From contig CM070876.1 in assembly GCA_036365515.1 (NCBI GenBank), positions 101,494,310 to 101,558,309 on the forward strand: a DNA stretch of 64,000 nt. Direction: 5' to 3'. This document shows, one piece after another, positions 1 to 11,991 of this stretch. Position numbers and translations under genes: made by a program. Each line of letters begins with the position of its first letter. Positions within the stretch are counted from its first letter, which is position 1. The stretch is from Torymus aiolomorphi. Its lineage: Eukaryota; Arthropoda; Insecta; Hymenoptera; Torymidae. The notes under the pieces were generated by a model that saw only the letters and a list, made by a program, of their open reading frames with translations, ran no database searches and was not told the origin of the DNA.

Positions 1-302
1 TCGCTATAGTTAAACATATAGTAGGTTTCAAAAAAAGGTTTTTCTAGTAATTCCTGATGACAAGACGTAATTCGGTTATAGCATTGTAAAACTATAAAGA
101 ATTTGATATTGTCTTAAATGCAATTTTTTACCAGGTTTGCTCGCTACAATTGCGGACAATTCAGATTATGTCCACTAACAAAGAGACAAGCCACAAATAC
201 CGTGAAAATAATCAATTTACTAAGTAGTGAAATGATAACACAGCAAATGTGGGAGGACAACCCAAGGCTTAAATAAAAACTCCTTTAGTTAATTTTTTTC
301 CA

Positions 303-352
303 TAAATACCGGCAACGTTTCGTCCCTGGTATGGGACCTCTTCAGGCCTTTA
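303..352 (-). ncRNA. Hammerhead ribozyme motif, left arm
   Basis: On the minus strand the core CTGAAGA is followed by a stem II GTCCC/GGGAC hairpin, GAAA, a minimal stem III reduced to ACGT, and flanking sequences that pair as stem I (GGC with GCC, then TAAA with TTTA). This is the very short stem III type I layout described for Penelope-like retroelements, which may act as a dimer. Cleavage activity is inferred. Confidence 0.7.
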
Positions 353-962
353 TTAAAAACTAATAAAAATTATAATTGTATAGTAATGTTTTCACAATAA
401 ATATGGATGTTATAAACTTTGTTATTGTATAAAAGTCAAAAAATTAATGGTCATACCATAATACTTAAATAACTAATATCACATCAGAGACGAATACGTC
501 TCTATCGTCGTACGCGTTTTCAGTCTATGGCAGTCATATAATAGATGTAAGTATGTAACAGAGTCAACGCAGGCGGAGATACCCGAAGGTACCCGAACTT
601 ACTTAAATAGATATTTAAATAAATCAGATTCCTAAGTATAACTATGCTCTGTTTGAAATTTCTCTTTGTTTGTGTGAAGGTGTTCTATTATGGCTTTCTA
701 TGTATACGTGAATAAGTAAGTTCGGGTGCCTTCGGGTATCTCCGACTGCGTTGACTCTGTTACATACTTACATCTATTATATGACTGCCATAGACTGAAA
801 ACGCGTACGACGATAGAGACGTATTCGTCTCTGATGTGATATTAGTTATTTAAGTATTATGGTATGACCATTAATTTTTTGACTTTTATACAATAACAAA
901 GTTTATAACATCCATATTTATTGTGAAAACATTACTATACAATTATAATTTTTATTATTTTT

Positions 963-1016
963 TAATAAAGGCCTGAAGAGGTCCCATACCAGGGACGAAA
1001 CGTTGCCGGTATTTAT
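963..1016 (+). ncRNA. Hammerhead ribozyme motif, right arm
   Basis: This is the mirror copy of the left-arm motif. CTGAAGA is at 973-979, stem II is 981-985 with 992-996, GAAA is at 997-1000, and the predicted cleavage site follows CGTT at 1001-1004. All core residues are present. Confidence 0.72.
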
Positions 1017-1137
1017 GGAAAAAATTAACTAAAGGAGTTTTTATTTAAGCCTTGGGTTGTCCTCCCACATTTGCTGTGTTATCATTTCACTACTTGTTAA
1101 TATGGAGAGGAATATCAATACTTATAATCAATTTACT

Positions 1138-1475
1138 GTTATAGGAATATAATCATTGACAAATCTGTTAGAATCTAACACAGTTGCCTTTACAATTATG
1201 TTTGTATGTAAAATAATTCTGCGCGAATTTCACCTTTTCCATTTTTACTGAAATATCAAGACAAGACAATTTTAGCCGTCTTAAGATTTTTTTTAGACAA
1301 AAATTTTTTGAATGTCTTGAGAAAAATTATTTTGTATCGTGCATATTGTGCGTTTTTGCTTCCTCCTAGAGGAAGCTTTGAGATAGTAATTTTTTGAGTT
1401 GTTGTAAAAACATTTTATAATTGATATTCGAGGTGTTAGGAATCAAAATACATGATTTTTGAAAAATGTCTGTAT
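1138..1475. other. AT-rich spacer, no gene seen
   Basis: This stretch is unique AT-rich sequence with no credible ORF and no repeat recognised by eye. It ends where the TG/CG tract begins. Confidence 0.5.
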
Positions 1476-1886
1476 GGATGTGCGTGCGTGGGTGCGTGCG
1501 TGCGTGCGCGTGCGTATGTGTGTGCGTGCGTGCGCGTGCGTATGTGTGTGTGTGTGCGCGTGCGGATGTGTGTGTGTGTGTGCGCGTGCGTATGTGTGTG
1601 TGTGCGTTGCGTGTGTGTGTGTGCGTGCGTGCGCGTGCGTATGTGTGTGTGTGTGTGTGCGTGCGTATGTGCGTGCGTGCATGCGTGCGTGCGCGTACGT
1701 ATATGTGTGCGTGCGTGCGCGTGCGTATGTGTGTGTATGGGTGCCCGTGCGTATGTGTGTATGTGCGTTGTGTGTGCGTGTGCGTGTGTGCGTGTACGTG
1801 TGCGCGTTGCGTGTGTGCGTGTGCGTGTGCGCGTGCGCGTGTGCGTGCGTGTGTGTGTGTGCGTGTGCGTGTGTGCGTGTGTGTGC

Positions 1887-1917
<31 letters not shown>

Positions 1918-1940
1918 TGTATGTGTGTGTCTGTGTGTGT
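1476..1940. repeat. Alternating purine-pyrimidine TG/CG tract
   Basis: About 465 bp are built almost entirely from TG and CG dinucleotides in shifting 8-16-bp combinations (TGCGTGCG, TGTGTGTG, CGCGCGCG). Alternating purine-pyrimidine sequence of this kind is a strong Z-DNA former. The long ORFs seen in all frames are Cys/Val/Arg or His/Thr/Ala dipeptide artefacts. Confidence 0.92.
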
Positions 1941-2079
1941 ACGCCTCGATCTCAGCTTCTACTAGATCGATTTTAACCGGACAGGTCTCATTCTTTTTGC
2001 TTTTTTTGTGGGATGGCGGGTCAAAAATCCGTTTTTTGATTGGGCCGATTCGTTTTTGTTTTATTTAGAATTTTCTGTT

Positions 2080-2720
2080 TTCTCAAAATTGTTTTTGGCT
2101 TTTTTTCAATGATAGAATTGAGATATTTAAATCTGATGGGTAGCATTCGAAAGAGCGTAAAAAATGTATAATTTCCAAAAAAAAAATTTCTCTAGCTATC
2201 CCGGTTCTCTTGTTATTGACAAAAACGTGTTTTTTTTAAAAAAGCTTATAACTCCGAAACTAAACGGTCAATTTTTTTGAAAAAAATCACGATAATGCAG
2301 AATATAAATAGCTATAAGCTCTAAAAATTTGAATCCATTCTTTTGGTTAGTTTTTGAGAAAAAAATTGAAAAATGAAAATAACGAGTTTTCTATGTCCAA
2401 CGGTTACGGAAGTAAAATTGACTTAATCGCTTTAAAATTCCTTGTAGAGGTAGATTTTGTATAGTTCTCGGTCGAGTTCTTTGGGCAAAATGATTGGTCT
2501 AGAAATTTCAGAGATATTTGAGGTTAAAGTTTTTTTAACCTTTTTTTCAAATCGTAATTTCTCGAGAACGGCTCTATGTATCTGGAACGGATTGGCAGCA
2601 TTCGAAAGAGAATTAAAATATGTATATTTGGAAAAAAAAAATTTATGTCTAGCTATCACAGTTCTTTTGTTATGAACAAAAACAAAAACGTATTTTTTTC
2701 AAAGAAGCTTATAACTCCTT
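2080..2720. repeat. Diverged tandem duplication, ~450-bp period
   Basis: Blocks around 2139-2250 recur at about 2591-2715. Shared features are GCATTCGAAAGAG, a run of A, a CTAGCTATC segment and AAGCTTATAACTCC. The period is about 452 bp, so the stretch reads as roughly one and a half copies of a satellite-like unit. The short ORFs inside are not conserved between copies. Confidence 0.65.
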
Positions 2721-3930
2721 AATCCTATCTCCTATCTTCAAAAAATGATGGATTAGTTATGATATCAATTTATTAGTGGTTTGGTTGGTGGGTGTAACGG
2801 GTTGCTAGGTCACAAAAACAAAAGTGTTGTAGTTTCGATAAAATCACAGCGCTATATATGAATATATGTATATATTATCTTAAACCTGGAACATTCTTGC
2901 CGGTTGATATAAATAAACAAATGAATGAATAAATTTGAAAATTAATACGTTATAATCTTCAAAATAAATTTAATTATAATTATGGCATAATATGTTGCAA
3001 AAATTATAAATTTTGTTATTAAAAATTAATTAAAGGAATCACAAAATTAAGTTTGAGGAAGCAACGGGCCAATGAATTGGCAGCGGTTTTTCTTAGTAAT
3101 CTATGAAAGATTAATATATATCTATCCTTAACAAGTGAATACAATGATCTGAAGTAACGAATAATAACAATTTAACTCTTCTAATTCTTAAAAACTGTTA
3201 AATTTCTCAATCATACCTATATTTCTTATTCAATTTTTTATAAATCGGATGAATGATTTTCCTAATTTGAAGTTGTTTAATTCCTAGTATTAATGAATGG
3301 AGAAGTGTTAATTATATTTATATAATACGTTAGAAAGTACCGTAATTCATGTATTCATGTTTTATTTAGCGTCCATTTGTATTTACAAAATGATTTATTC
3401 GTTTAAGGAATAAGAAAAATCCCATCAATTTGTAACGTTGCCAAAAGAATTTTAAAGTGTTATCTAGTTATACTTGTTAGGCCCGACCGCTACGCGGGGG
3501 ATACCTATTTAAATAAGTGATGTCTTTATAAATGCAACAATTTTTATTAATGAACAGAATTCGTCATTAGATTAAAACTTGTAGTTCAGTAAAAGATAAT
3601 TCATTATAAGTATGTCTGCTTTATATTTTAAATAAATACAGAAACTTTACAATTTTATCTGTATTACGTTAACTTCATGTAATACAAAGTAAATGACTTC
3701 TTTTTATTATTGTCAGTAAGTGATTAGTTACATTTGTGAGTCACACAAAAATCTGTTTTCGCTTTTTCGTAGGTAATATGATGAATATATTGTTATATAG
3801 GTCCATTACAAATATTTTAATGCCAATATACACTTTTACAAAAAAAAAAGAAAAAAAATTATTTATCTTATTGAATACATGTTCACATTCAAAACTGTAA
3901 ACATGAAATTCCTACTTAAAACAATGCTTA
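2721..3930. other. AT-rich intergenic DNA, no gene seen
   Basis: I see no coding region here. A tail-like segment near 2920-2945 (AATAAACAAATGAATGAAT) resembles the 3' end of a non-LTR retrotransposon, but no upstream body is recognisable. The rest is unique AT-rich sequence. Confidence 0.4.
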
Positions 3931-3971
3931 TGATGCATTATATTTATTGGATTGAATCCATGGCAATAGGG

Positions 3972-4070
3972 TCACTTCTGATCCTCTCCAGCAAATAACG
4001 AGGAAAAGCTGCAGCACCTTATCTCAGCAGCATGAAGAGGCGTCTCCCAACCATGATAGGCCAAGAGTAT
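3972..4070 (-). other. Possible terminal exon with ankyrin-like motif
   Basis: On the minus strand a pyrimidine-rich tract ending TTTCGCAG (to 4071) could be a 3' splice site. It is followed by 32 open codons ending in TGA at 3974-3972. The translation contains GWETPLHAAE, close to the G-x-TPLHAA signature of ankyrin repeats. AATAAA follows 24 nt after the stop (3948-3943). Taken together this could be the last exon, or a decayed last exon, of an ankyrin-repeat gene whose upstream exons would lie beyond the giant element. Only one partial repeat is visible, so chance or pseudogene status is quite possible. Confidence 0.3.
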
Positions 4071-4192
4071 CTGCGAAACAACAAAAGTATATAATTATAC
4101 ACAAAAACCAGGATTAGAATAACAAAAGAGTATAGGATTTATTCTTACAAAACAAGAGAGAAAACGATAGAGTAAAGGATAGCATAATTACA

Positions 4193-4432
<240 letters not shown>

Positions 4433-6939
4433 ATACAAATATGCCAACAATTGACATTATATAGAAACCAACAAACTTCAAACAAGAAACACAATCTTCT
4501 GGGATTTTCAGCGATATTCTTAGGGTGTTGTCTTCAATGGAAGCTATTCCGGACTTTGTAAAAGAATGTTATAAACATTGTAGAATGACCCTAACTGAAA
4601 AAATAATGACGCTCAGGTTATTGACTTTTGCACAGTGTTGGGCAAACGATTGTGCAAAAGTGCTACGAGCTATCGAACGGCGGAAGCGCCCTGTGGCAAA
4701 CGGCGGATCAGAGACGAAACTCTCTGCCACAGCAGCCGCCACGGCGGCGCGGCCGGGGGCCGCCGGGGCAAATTGAGCCGGAGCACTCAGAGTAGGCGAA
4801 GCAGTAAATACTATACAGTAATGTGTTGTTTATCAGCGTATGTAGGTTATGCTTGCTCTACTCCAATTCAGAAAAATTGATGGAGAGAAAATTAGATAAG
4901 TATTATTTATTATTCAAATTATTTTGTGTATTTGAATAATTCTGAAAGCAATAAAATACTTTTGCATCATTCAAATACTCAAAATATTTTTCGACAAACA
5001 TAAATTATTTTTCAATAGATACTTTGTGTGTATTTTTTTTTTATTTCAGAAGATTGTACATTTGAAATGTATATGGACCAGAGAAGTAAACTGAAGTTTA
5101 TACAGACAACCAAACATAAAGAACAAAATAAAGACGTGCATTAAGTTTACAGCTGTCCTCAACCATCAAGATTGTTAAATAATTATGAAATAGTTTTGCG
5201 GCTAGTGAAGAAGAAAATATTAGAAGCAAGAAGAACTAGACCTAGTAAAAAAAGCAATCACCAAGTGCAGTTGCGATCTCAGCTGCATTTTTTATTTCAG
5301 GAGACGGTACATTCAGAATGCACATTGGACAAAGAACTATAAACTGAAGATTATTCATGAAGACAACCAGACATAAAGAGGACAATACGGATGTGCATTA
5401 AGTTTTCAGTTCTCAACGATCAGATTATTAAATAATTATTGAATAGTTTTGTGGCTAGTGCAGATAAAAATATGAGAAACAAGAAGAACAACATGTAAAA
5501 AAGAACAGTTACATAGTGCAGTTGCGAAGACTACTGTATTTTTTGTTTTAGAAGATGGTATATTAAGAATGCAAATTGACCTAAGAAGTATAAACCGAAG
5601 ATTATTCATTCAGACAATCAGACATGAAGAGGATAATAAGGATGTGCATTAAGTTTACGGCTTTTCACCATCAGATTATTAAATAATTATAAAATAGTTT
5701 TATGGCTATAGTGCAGAAGAAAATATTAGAAACAAGAAAAACATCATATAAAAAAAAACAATCCCCAAGTGCCATTGTAATGTCTACTAGTTACAGTGAA
5801 AAGTAATTTCACACTCTGTGCTGTGTTACAGCAGACTCGTCTACAACTTCTGGCTGGGATCAAGCTTTAATATGTAAGAACTTTTAAAATTTTCTTTAAA
5901 ATAGGTGAACGTAAATCACATGTACAATATGTACTGTGTGCATTTCATATTATGGTTTGGTACAAATACCAATATTGTTATATAGTGACTGAATAGAGTT
6001 TTATAATATGTTAATATTTGATGTATTATGATATAAAGTAACTTTTTAGAAAACTTAATTTTAAATTACAAAAACAGCATTGAAAATGTGTAGCAAATAT
6101 AATACAATGTTGTGCAAATAGATGATGGATTTCTCGCCAAGTATTTCTAAAGTGAGTTTAAAAAATACATTGAATAAAATCTATCGATCATAATTATACA
6201 AACAATAAGAGATGAAATCTAAAACAAAATACCAAAAGGAGAAATCATTTAAATAAAAAAATATGCTTATGTGGTTACTTTTTATTTATTCAAGTCGCAA
6301 CTGGCCACATAGTTGATTTAAACTTATTGCTGATAAAAGACATTCGTTTGCAACTACTGGCTTGAGTTACAAGAGTATTCTACATTTTGTCGAAGAAGTA
6401 GGACTATAAATCAGTTTAATTGAGATTGAAATTATAAATGTTGTTATCACTAGCACTCATACTAATACCAAAGTGAAATCATCAACATATGTATGGTTGT
6501 GAGTCTCGCATTGCAGTTTGGCATAAATACCATTATTGTTTTAGTGACTAAATTATAGTGATTGATAAATTAAAGATATTTGCAACAAACAAAATAAAAT
6601 ATCTCATTTATGATGAATTACAAAACAAGCGTAAGAGTACATGTAGTAAATATAATACCATAATGTCTAAGCCGATAATGAATTTCTTGCATTGTATTTC
6701 TGAAGTACGTTTAAAACATGGAATTTCATAAAATGTAATAAATGTTGTATGTCATTTCATAAATGTTGTTCTAATTTTCTCTCACACCTTTCTCAAGCAT
6801 ATATTTACAAACAATGACAGACTAAAAACATAAAATACCAGAAAAAGTTAATCTCTGTTGTAACTATGTGTATCTTTGGTGGCTCATCACCTAATTATAC
6901 TGATATTGTAAGGTTCAAGGGCTCCTAGCCCGTTTAATT

Positions 6940-7020
6940 AATAAAATAAATAAAATAAATAAAATAAATAAAATAAATAAAATAAATAAAATAAATAAAA
7001 TAAATAAAATAAACACAATT
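6940..7020. repeat. (AAATA)n microsatellite
   Basis: A pentanucleotide repeat of the AAATA type. The matching right-arm position (28685-28825) carries a longer ATTTT-type tract, so the tract has changed length between arms. Confidence 0.9.
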
Positions 7021-7340
7021 TAAAAAAATAAATAAATAAATAAATTAAATAGATAAATAAAAATTTAACCTTCCAGTATGGGTGAGATAATCAATGTGGA
7101 CAAAATATATTATTTATAGTTGAATCTTTGATTCCATGCCTAGTTTATAAGTTACTTAAGTTTTTTTAGTTTTAAGTACACCGGACCTATGTACAAGTAG
7201 CTATGTCTGCCTCTATAAGATGTTTGCTGCTTCAGACATGTAACTATGTCCTGAAGTAAGCAATATCATGTAATACAACAGTACTACTCTGGTTTAAATA
7301 AATAAATAAATAAAGAAATAAAATAAATAAAATAAATGAA
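7020..7340. mobile_element. Left-arm-only insertion with A-rich tail
   Basis: About 300 bp are absent from the corresponding place in the right arm, where the AAATA-type tract runs straight into the next shared sequence. The insert ends in TTTAAATAAATAAATAAATA, like the 3' end of a non-LTR retrotransposon or SINE. No ORF is seen. Replication slippage in the flanking microsatellite could also have contributed. Confidence 0.45.
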
Positions 7341-8535
7341 TAAAATAAAATAATTTAATTGTCATTAAAAATATTAGATCCGTGAAACTTGTTGAAGTGT
7401 ATTTACTTTAAATGTTGCTCTTAAACTCTTTGAATTAAAAAATATACTTATATTCAATCAAGTTTTATTTATTCGAGTCCAACTTGCTTAGTTAGATGTT
7501 CAAACAATATTTCCACGAAATACTTTACAATTAATAGAAATTATCTCGATGATAATTTCTCAAATCATTATATTTATTTGTAATTAATTATGTGTAGAAT
7601 TAGCAATAAAAATTTTTTATTTTTATATCGTCCAAAATCATAGATTTTACAACATTTTTCAACAGTTCATAATTCTTCCTAATTACATAGTGTTTAATCT
7701 TTTTAAAACAAAATCTTTCGGCTATGGGTCAAAGTTAACATCTTTTTACATCATTTCTTTACCAGCATAAAAACTGAAAAAAATTATTTATATGTAAGTT
7801 CTACGCAGGATAGTAATGCAAGCAGGTGACAGGCTACAAGTAAAGTTATCCATCAAATAATTTCTAAATCTAAGTAAGGTAAACGTACCACCTAGAAACA
7901 CTTCGTCAAATGTAGACCCTCGGTAGGAACACTTATATTATTTCCATATAAAAAGAAATGCTGTACACTTTTAACATAGAAGAAAAATGTTATCAGTTTT
8001 AATCGGTATTTATATATTCTTAACTAAAATTCCAAACATTTCTCTTTAACATAACTAGAAGAAATAATTTATTTTATTGAGAGTGTTCATAGAAAATTAA
8101 AAACACGCTTCTACTTAGGCAGGAAAAGCAAGTTAAACGCACCAGAGGGAATGCGCCCAAGCAGGCTGACAATAAATTTAATATTCAAAAAATTCCTAAA
8201 CGTAAGTAGGCACGAGAGGCGAGTTTGCGCATAAAATGGAGGTGCGACCGCAGGCTGATACCAATTATCGAATAATATTAATACTGAATCGAATTATTTT
8301 TAAACCACAATAGCTGACGGGGAAGCAAATTCAACGCACGATAGTTATGGTGTGCAAACAGACTACCTATATGAAGTTAGTAATCGAATTATTTCTAAAC
8401 CAAAATAGGAACTGTATAATTAAGTTATTATTAATAAAATTATTATTGAGACGATGGCTCGTACGTTCCAGAATATTAATTTAGGATGGAGTGAATAGGT
8501 CGATCAACGAGGAACCATAAATAATAATAAAACTT

Positions 8536-8595
8536 AGTTTATTAGGCCACGTTTCGGTACTGAAGTAAGTACCTTCTTCAGGGCTAAATAGAGAT
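8536..8595 (-). ncRNA. Hammerhead ribozyme motif, Penelope left repeat
   Basis: On the minus strand CTGAAGA precedes a stem II hairpin (GGTACT/AGTACC), then GAAACGTGGCC. The flanks pair as stem I. The base after GAAACGT differs between the arms: the right copy has C, a normal cleavage site, whereas this copy reads GTG, so this one may be inactive. Confidence 0.62.
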
Positions 8596-8940
8596 AATAC
8601 ATAATCAGTACATATATACAGATTTTTTATAAGAACCAATAGTTTTTTGACAGTGTACTGACCTAATGATTAAAAAAAGGTTTACACCATGATTCGTAGA
8701 TCACGACAGGTGACGTCGAGCATGATTCGGTACAGCACGTAGTGCATCGTCAAGACACGGATTTTTATTCAACTAGAACAATTGAATTTGAAAAAAAATT
8801 TTTAAGTTAACGAGAATTTGAATTGAAAATTTATTTATTTAAATGAAATAAAAATAATAATAAACAGCTAAATCTCTTACCCAACCTGTACTCTGGAGTC
8901 CCATTTTTTTAACAATGAGAGAAAAGCGAATTTCCTGGCG

Positions 8941-8948
8941 TTTATATA
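8941..8948 (-). promoter_or_regulatory. TATA box in Penelope terminal repeat (left)
   Basis: TATATAAA in a GC-rich setting, conserved at the mirrored position in the right arm. It points outward, towards the hammerhead. In tandemly joined Penelope copies such a promoter would drive the adjacent copy; here it would read into flanking DNA. Confidence 0.45.
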
Positions 8949-9068
8949 CCCACGCGGGTGACGTTAATAACGCAAATTCAAATTTGTAATTCGAGAATGG
9001 GGGGAGAGGGAGCGAGCTAGCTGGAAGCATACTGGAGGGGCGGGCTCGGCCCGATTCTGAGTGTACGA

Positions 9069-9862
9069 CTACCCGCGTTTATTATTAATATTGTTATTAT
9101 AAAAGTTCTTGTTGGTTGTGTCAATGGATTTTTTATAAATATATTTGAGATTCTTAGTGTCATCCATTCGATTTAAGCTGTTTTTTTGTGAATGTATATG
9201 CAACATTTCGGAAAAAGTGCGTTTTTGGTAGTTAGTTTCTGTGTCTATTATTTGTGTTTTCCCGAAGTCTATTTTATGCCCTGTTATTTTAACGTGATCT
9301 GAAAGGACGGAGGTAGTTAACGATTTAAAGACCGCGTACTTGTGTTCATATATACGTTTGCTTAATTTCCTTTTTGAAGTGCCTACATAAGATGCATCAC
9401 ACTCTTTACAGTTAATTTTGTAGACAACAGATGCTGTTTCAAGCGGATCTAACTTATCTTTACCTAGTTTTATAAATCTTAGTTTATTAATGTTTCTATT
9501 GATCATTCGTAAGTTCTTAACGTCTTTCACAGTACTGCAAAGTTTTTTATTTAAGTCTTTAATGAAAGGGATTACTAAAATCCTGTTGCGGTGATCATGT
9601 TTATTGTAAGTTTGATTGTTGTTGTGTTCGTAAGAATGTAAGCGTTTATTAATGTATTTTTCTATGAAGGTAAGAGGATAATCATTCTGCATTAAAAATG
9701 ATTTGATAATTTTTAAGTTTTCATTGTGGAAAGAAATGTGTGAGATATTGATTGCCTTATCAACTAGCCCGTAAATAACTGCAATTTTCTGGTGGGTAGG
9801 GTGATGTGAAAAATAGTTAATGTATCTACCGGAAAAGGTTGGTTTCCTGTACCAATTCGTTC
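9069..9862 (-). pseudogene. Penelope-like RT/GIY-YIG endonuclease, 5'-truncated copy
   Basis: An open frame from 9692 to 9069 (207 aa), extended upstream in the same frame to about 9862, encodes the C-terminal part of the Penelope protein. It holds the end of the RT (WYRKPT...GRYINYFSH) and the GIY-YIG endonuclease, with the core VYKINCKECDASYVGTSKRK then an R-x-x-EH segment. The RT palm, including the catalytic aspartates, is missing because the copy starts at the inversion junction. Compared with the other arm it has a 14-residue extension near the C-terminus. Confidence 0.85.
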
Positions 9863-11387
9863 TTATCTTAGACTGGAAGAATAAAGGCGTTTTTGATTGT
9901 GATTCTAGTTTTTCTTATGTTAATGAGAAAATCGAGAACACGAATTTGCCTAGAGCTTACGGTCTGACTAAGATACACAAAAAAGATCTCCCAGTTTGCA
10001 TCATTGTTTCAGCTATTAATAGTCCGACTTATAGATTAGATAAAGCCTTAACTTCTATTCTGTCAAAATACATTCTAAAACCGGCCTCAAATATAAAAAA
10101 TAGTAACGAGCTTAAGCTTTTATTAGATAACCTTAATATTCCGCAAGATTACCGTTGCGTTTCATTCGATGCAGTTTCCCTCTTTACGAACCTCTCCAAA
10201 GAAAACATTCTTAAAGCTTTGGGAAAAAGTGGTCATATTTTGGCAACTTACGTCCCATAAGTAAAAAAGAGTTCCTAGAAGGAGTAGAATTACTGCTTGA
10301 CTCTACGTTTTTTACGTTTAATGGTGAATTTTATCAGCAGATCATGGGTGCCCCGATTGGTTTCTGTTCAAGCCCCTTGTTTGCAGATGTAGTGTTAGAA
10401 TTTCTTGAAAATAAATGCTTGAGTTCAGTAAAAAACTCAATAATTTTATACAAACGATATGTCGATGACTGTTTTTTAGTTATTAAAAATGATATGATTA
10501 ATAAAGTTTTAGAAAAATTTAACTCGTTTGATCAGTTTTTGCAATTTACTGTCGAACTAGAAATAGATAATAGTATTAGCTTTTTAGATATTAAAATCAT
10601 TAGAGAAAATAATGACATTGCAAAAACGAATTGGTACAGGAAACCAACCTCTTCCGGTAGATACATTAACTATTTTTCACATCAGCCTACCCACCAAAAA
10701 ATTGCAGTTATTTACGGGCTAGTTGATAAGGAAATCAATATCTCATACATTTCTTTCCACAATGAAAACTTAAAAATTATCAAATCCTTTTTAATGCAGA
10801 AAGATTATCCTCTTACCTTCATAGAAAAATGCATTAATAAACGCTTACATTCTTACGAACACAACAACAATCAAACTTACAATAAACATGATCACCGCAA
10901 CAGGATCTTAGTAATCCCTTTCATTAAAGACTTAAATAAAAAACTTTGCAGTACTATGAAAGACGTTAAGAACTTACGAATGATCAATAGAAACATTAAT
11001 AAACTAAGATTTATAAAACTAGGTAAAGATAAGTTAGATCCGCTTGAAACAGCATCTGTTGTCTACAAAATTAACTGTAAAGAGTGTGATGCATCTTATG
11101 CAGGCACTTCAAAAAGGAAATTAAGCAAACGTATATATGAACACAAGTACGCGGTCTTTAAATCATTAACTACCTCCGCCCTTTCAGATCACGTTAAAAT
11201 AACAGGGCATAAAATAGACTTCGAAAAAACACAACTAATAGACACAGAAACTAACTACCAAAAACGCAATTTTTCCGAAATGTTGCATATACATTCACAA
11301 AAAAACAGCTTAAATCGAATGGATGACACTAAGAATCTCAAATATAAGCACTTTTATAATAACAATATTAATAATAAACGCGGGTAG
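9863..11387 (+). pseudogene. Penelope-like reverse transcriptase with GIY-YIG endonuclease
   Basis: The plus-strand copy is split into two frames, 9820-10260 and 10344-11387, with a stop and a shift between them. The first has the RT fingers and palm entry (PRAYGLTKIHKKDLP, then IVSAINSPTYRL, then CVSFDAVSLFTN with the first catalytic Asp). The second starts at MGAPIGFCSSPLFAD, has the YVDD catalytic box near residue 33, the thumb region, and a GIY-YIG nuclease (CDASYAGTSKRK, REH-like segment). All RT catalytic aspartates are present, but the N-terminus and the frame are broken, so it is not functional as it stands. GIY-YIG-bearing Penelope elements make target-primed insertions with variable duplications, as seen here. 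Confidence 0.88.
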
Positions 11388-11507
11388 TCGTACACTCAGA
11401 ATCGGGCCGAGCCCGCCCCTCCAGTATGCTTCCAGCTAGCTCGCTCCCTCTCCCCCCACTCTCGAATTACAAATTTGAATTTGCGTTATTAACGTCACCC
11501 GCGTGGG

Positions 11508-11515
11508 TATATAAA
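11508..11515 (+). promoter_or_regulatory. TATA box in Penelope terminal repeat (right)
   Basis: TATATAAA within the GC-rich part of the terminal repeat, mirroring 8941-8948. Transcripts would run rightwards through the hammerhead at about 11868-11925. Confidence 0.45.
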
Positions 11516-11867
11516 CGCCGGAAAATTCGCTTTTCTCTCATTGTTGAAAAAATGGGACTCCAGAGTACAGGTTGGGTAAGAGATTTAGCTGTTTATTATT
11601 ATTTTTATTTCATTTAAATAAATAAATTTTCAATTCAAATTCTCGTTAACTTAAAAATTTTTTTTCAAATTCAATTGTTCTAGTTGAATAAAAATCCGTG
11701 TCTTGACGATGCACTACGTGCTGTACCGAATCATGCTCGACGTCACCTGTCGTGATCTACGAATCATGGTGTAAACCTTTTTTTAATCATTAGGTCAGTA
11801 CACTGTCAAAAAACTTTATTGGTTCTTATAAAAAATCTGTATATATGTACTGATTATGTATTTTCTC

Positions 11868-11925
11868 TATTTAGCCCTGAAGAAGGTACTTACTTCAGTA
11901 CCGAAACGTCGGCCTAATAAACTAA
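11868..11925 (+). ncRNA. Hammerhead ribozyme motif, Penelope right repeat
   Basis: CTGAAGA (11877-11883), stem II GGTACT/AGTACC, GAAA (11903-11906), then CGTC as the predicted cleavage site. Stem I is formed by TTTAGCC with GGCCTAA. Every conserved core base is present. Confidence 0.75.
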
Positions 11926-11991
11926 GTTTTATTATTATTTATGGTTCCTCGTTGATCGACCTATTCACTCCATCCAAACATAAAATTATTA

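Larger units (their letters stand above)
208..1137. mobile_element. Non-autonomous Penelope-like foldback with two hammerhead ribozymes
   Basis: Two nearly identical arms (about 222-611 and 712-1095) are inverted around a ~100-bp spacer. The whole is flanked by the direct repeat ATAATCAATTTACT (208-221 and 1124-1137), read as a 14-bp target-site duplication. A 28-nt extension lies between the right arm and its duplication, which parallels the ~34-bp tail known from Penelope elements. Each arm holds a hammerhead-type core next to GAAACG. No reverse transcriptase remains, so it would have needed proteins from elsewhere. Assignment to the Penelope class rests on the hammerhead, tail and variable-length duplication together. 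Confidence 0.7.
4633..8433 (+). repeat. Outer left arm of the giant foldback
   Basis: This arm is matched in reverse orientation by 27607-31134 with few mismatches. It holds a GC-rich end segment (4633-4800), then about three diverged ~240-bp tandem units (5040-5790, each starting near a TTTCAGAAGA block), then two more distantly related copies of a segment around 5900-6080 and 6480-6640, and then an (AAATA)n stretch. An 81-codon frame at the end is conserved in both arms, but it opens with GTG inside the terminal repeat and is probably not a gene. Confidence 0.85.
8434..11991. mobile_element. Penelope-like retroelement, inverted double copy
   Basis: The insertion is flanked by ATAAAATTATTA at 8434-8445 and 11980-11991. 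The right arm of the giant foldback has the uninterrupted target (27595-27606, one mismatch), which confirms the boundaries. Inside, a 38-nt tail (8446-8483) precedes two long inverted arms (8484 to about 9862, and about 10620-11976) carrying the 3' half of the coding region plus the terminal repeat. A ~760-bp single-copy loop carries the 5' part of the reverse transcriptase. Head-to-head partial copies are typical of Penelope insertions. Each arm ends with a hammerhead motif. Confidence 0.88.

Noticed and set aside
1443..2068. Several overlapping ORFs of 79-200 codons on both strands
   Set aside because: They are dipeptide translations of the TG/CG tract and exist in every frame.
4635..4880. 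An 81-codon frame conserved at 30887-31132
   Set aside because: Conservation is explained by the inverted terminal arms. It starts with GTG two bases inside the transposon end and its differences are not mainly synonymous.
8839..9030. 63-codon frame shared with 11426-11617
   Set aside because: It lies across the TATA box of the Penelope terminal repeat, so it is promoter DNA duplicated in both arms.
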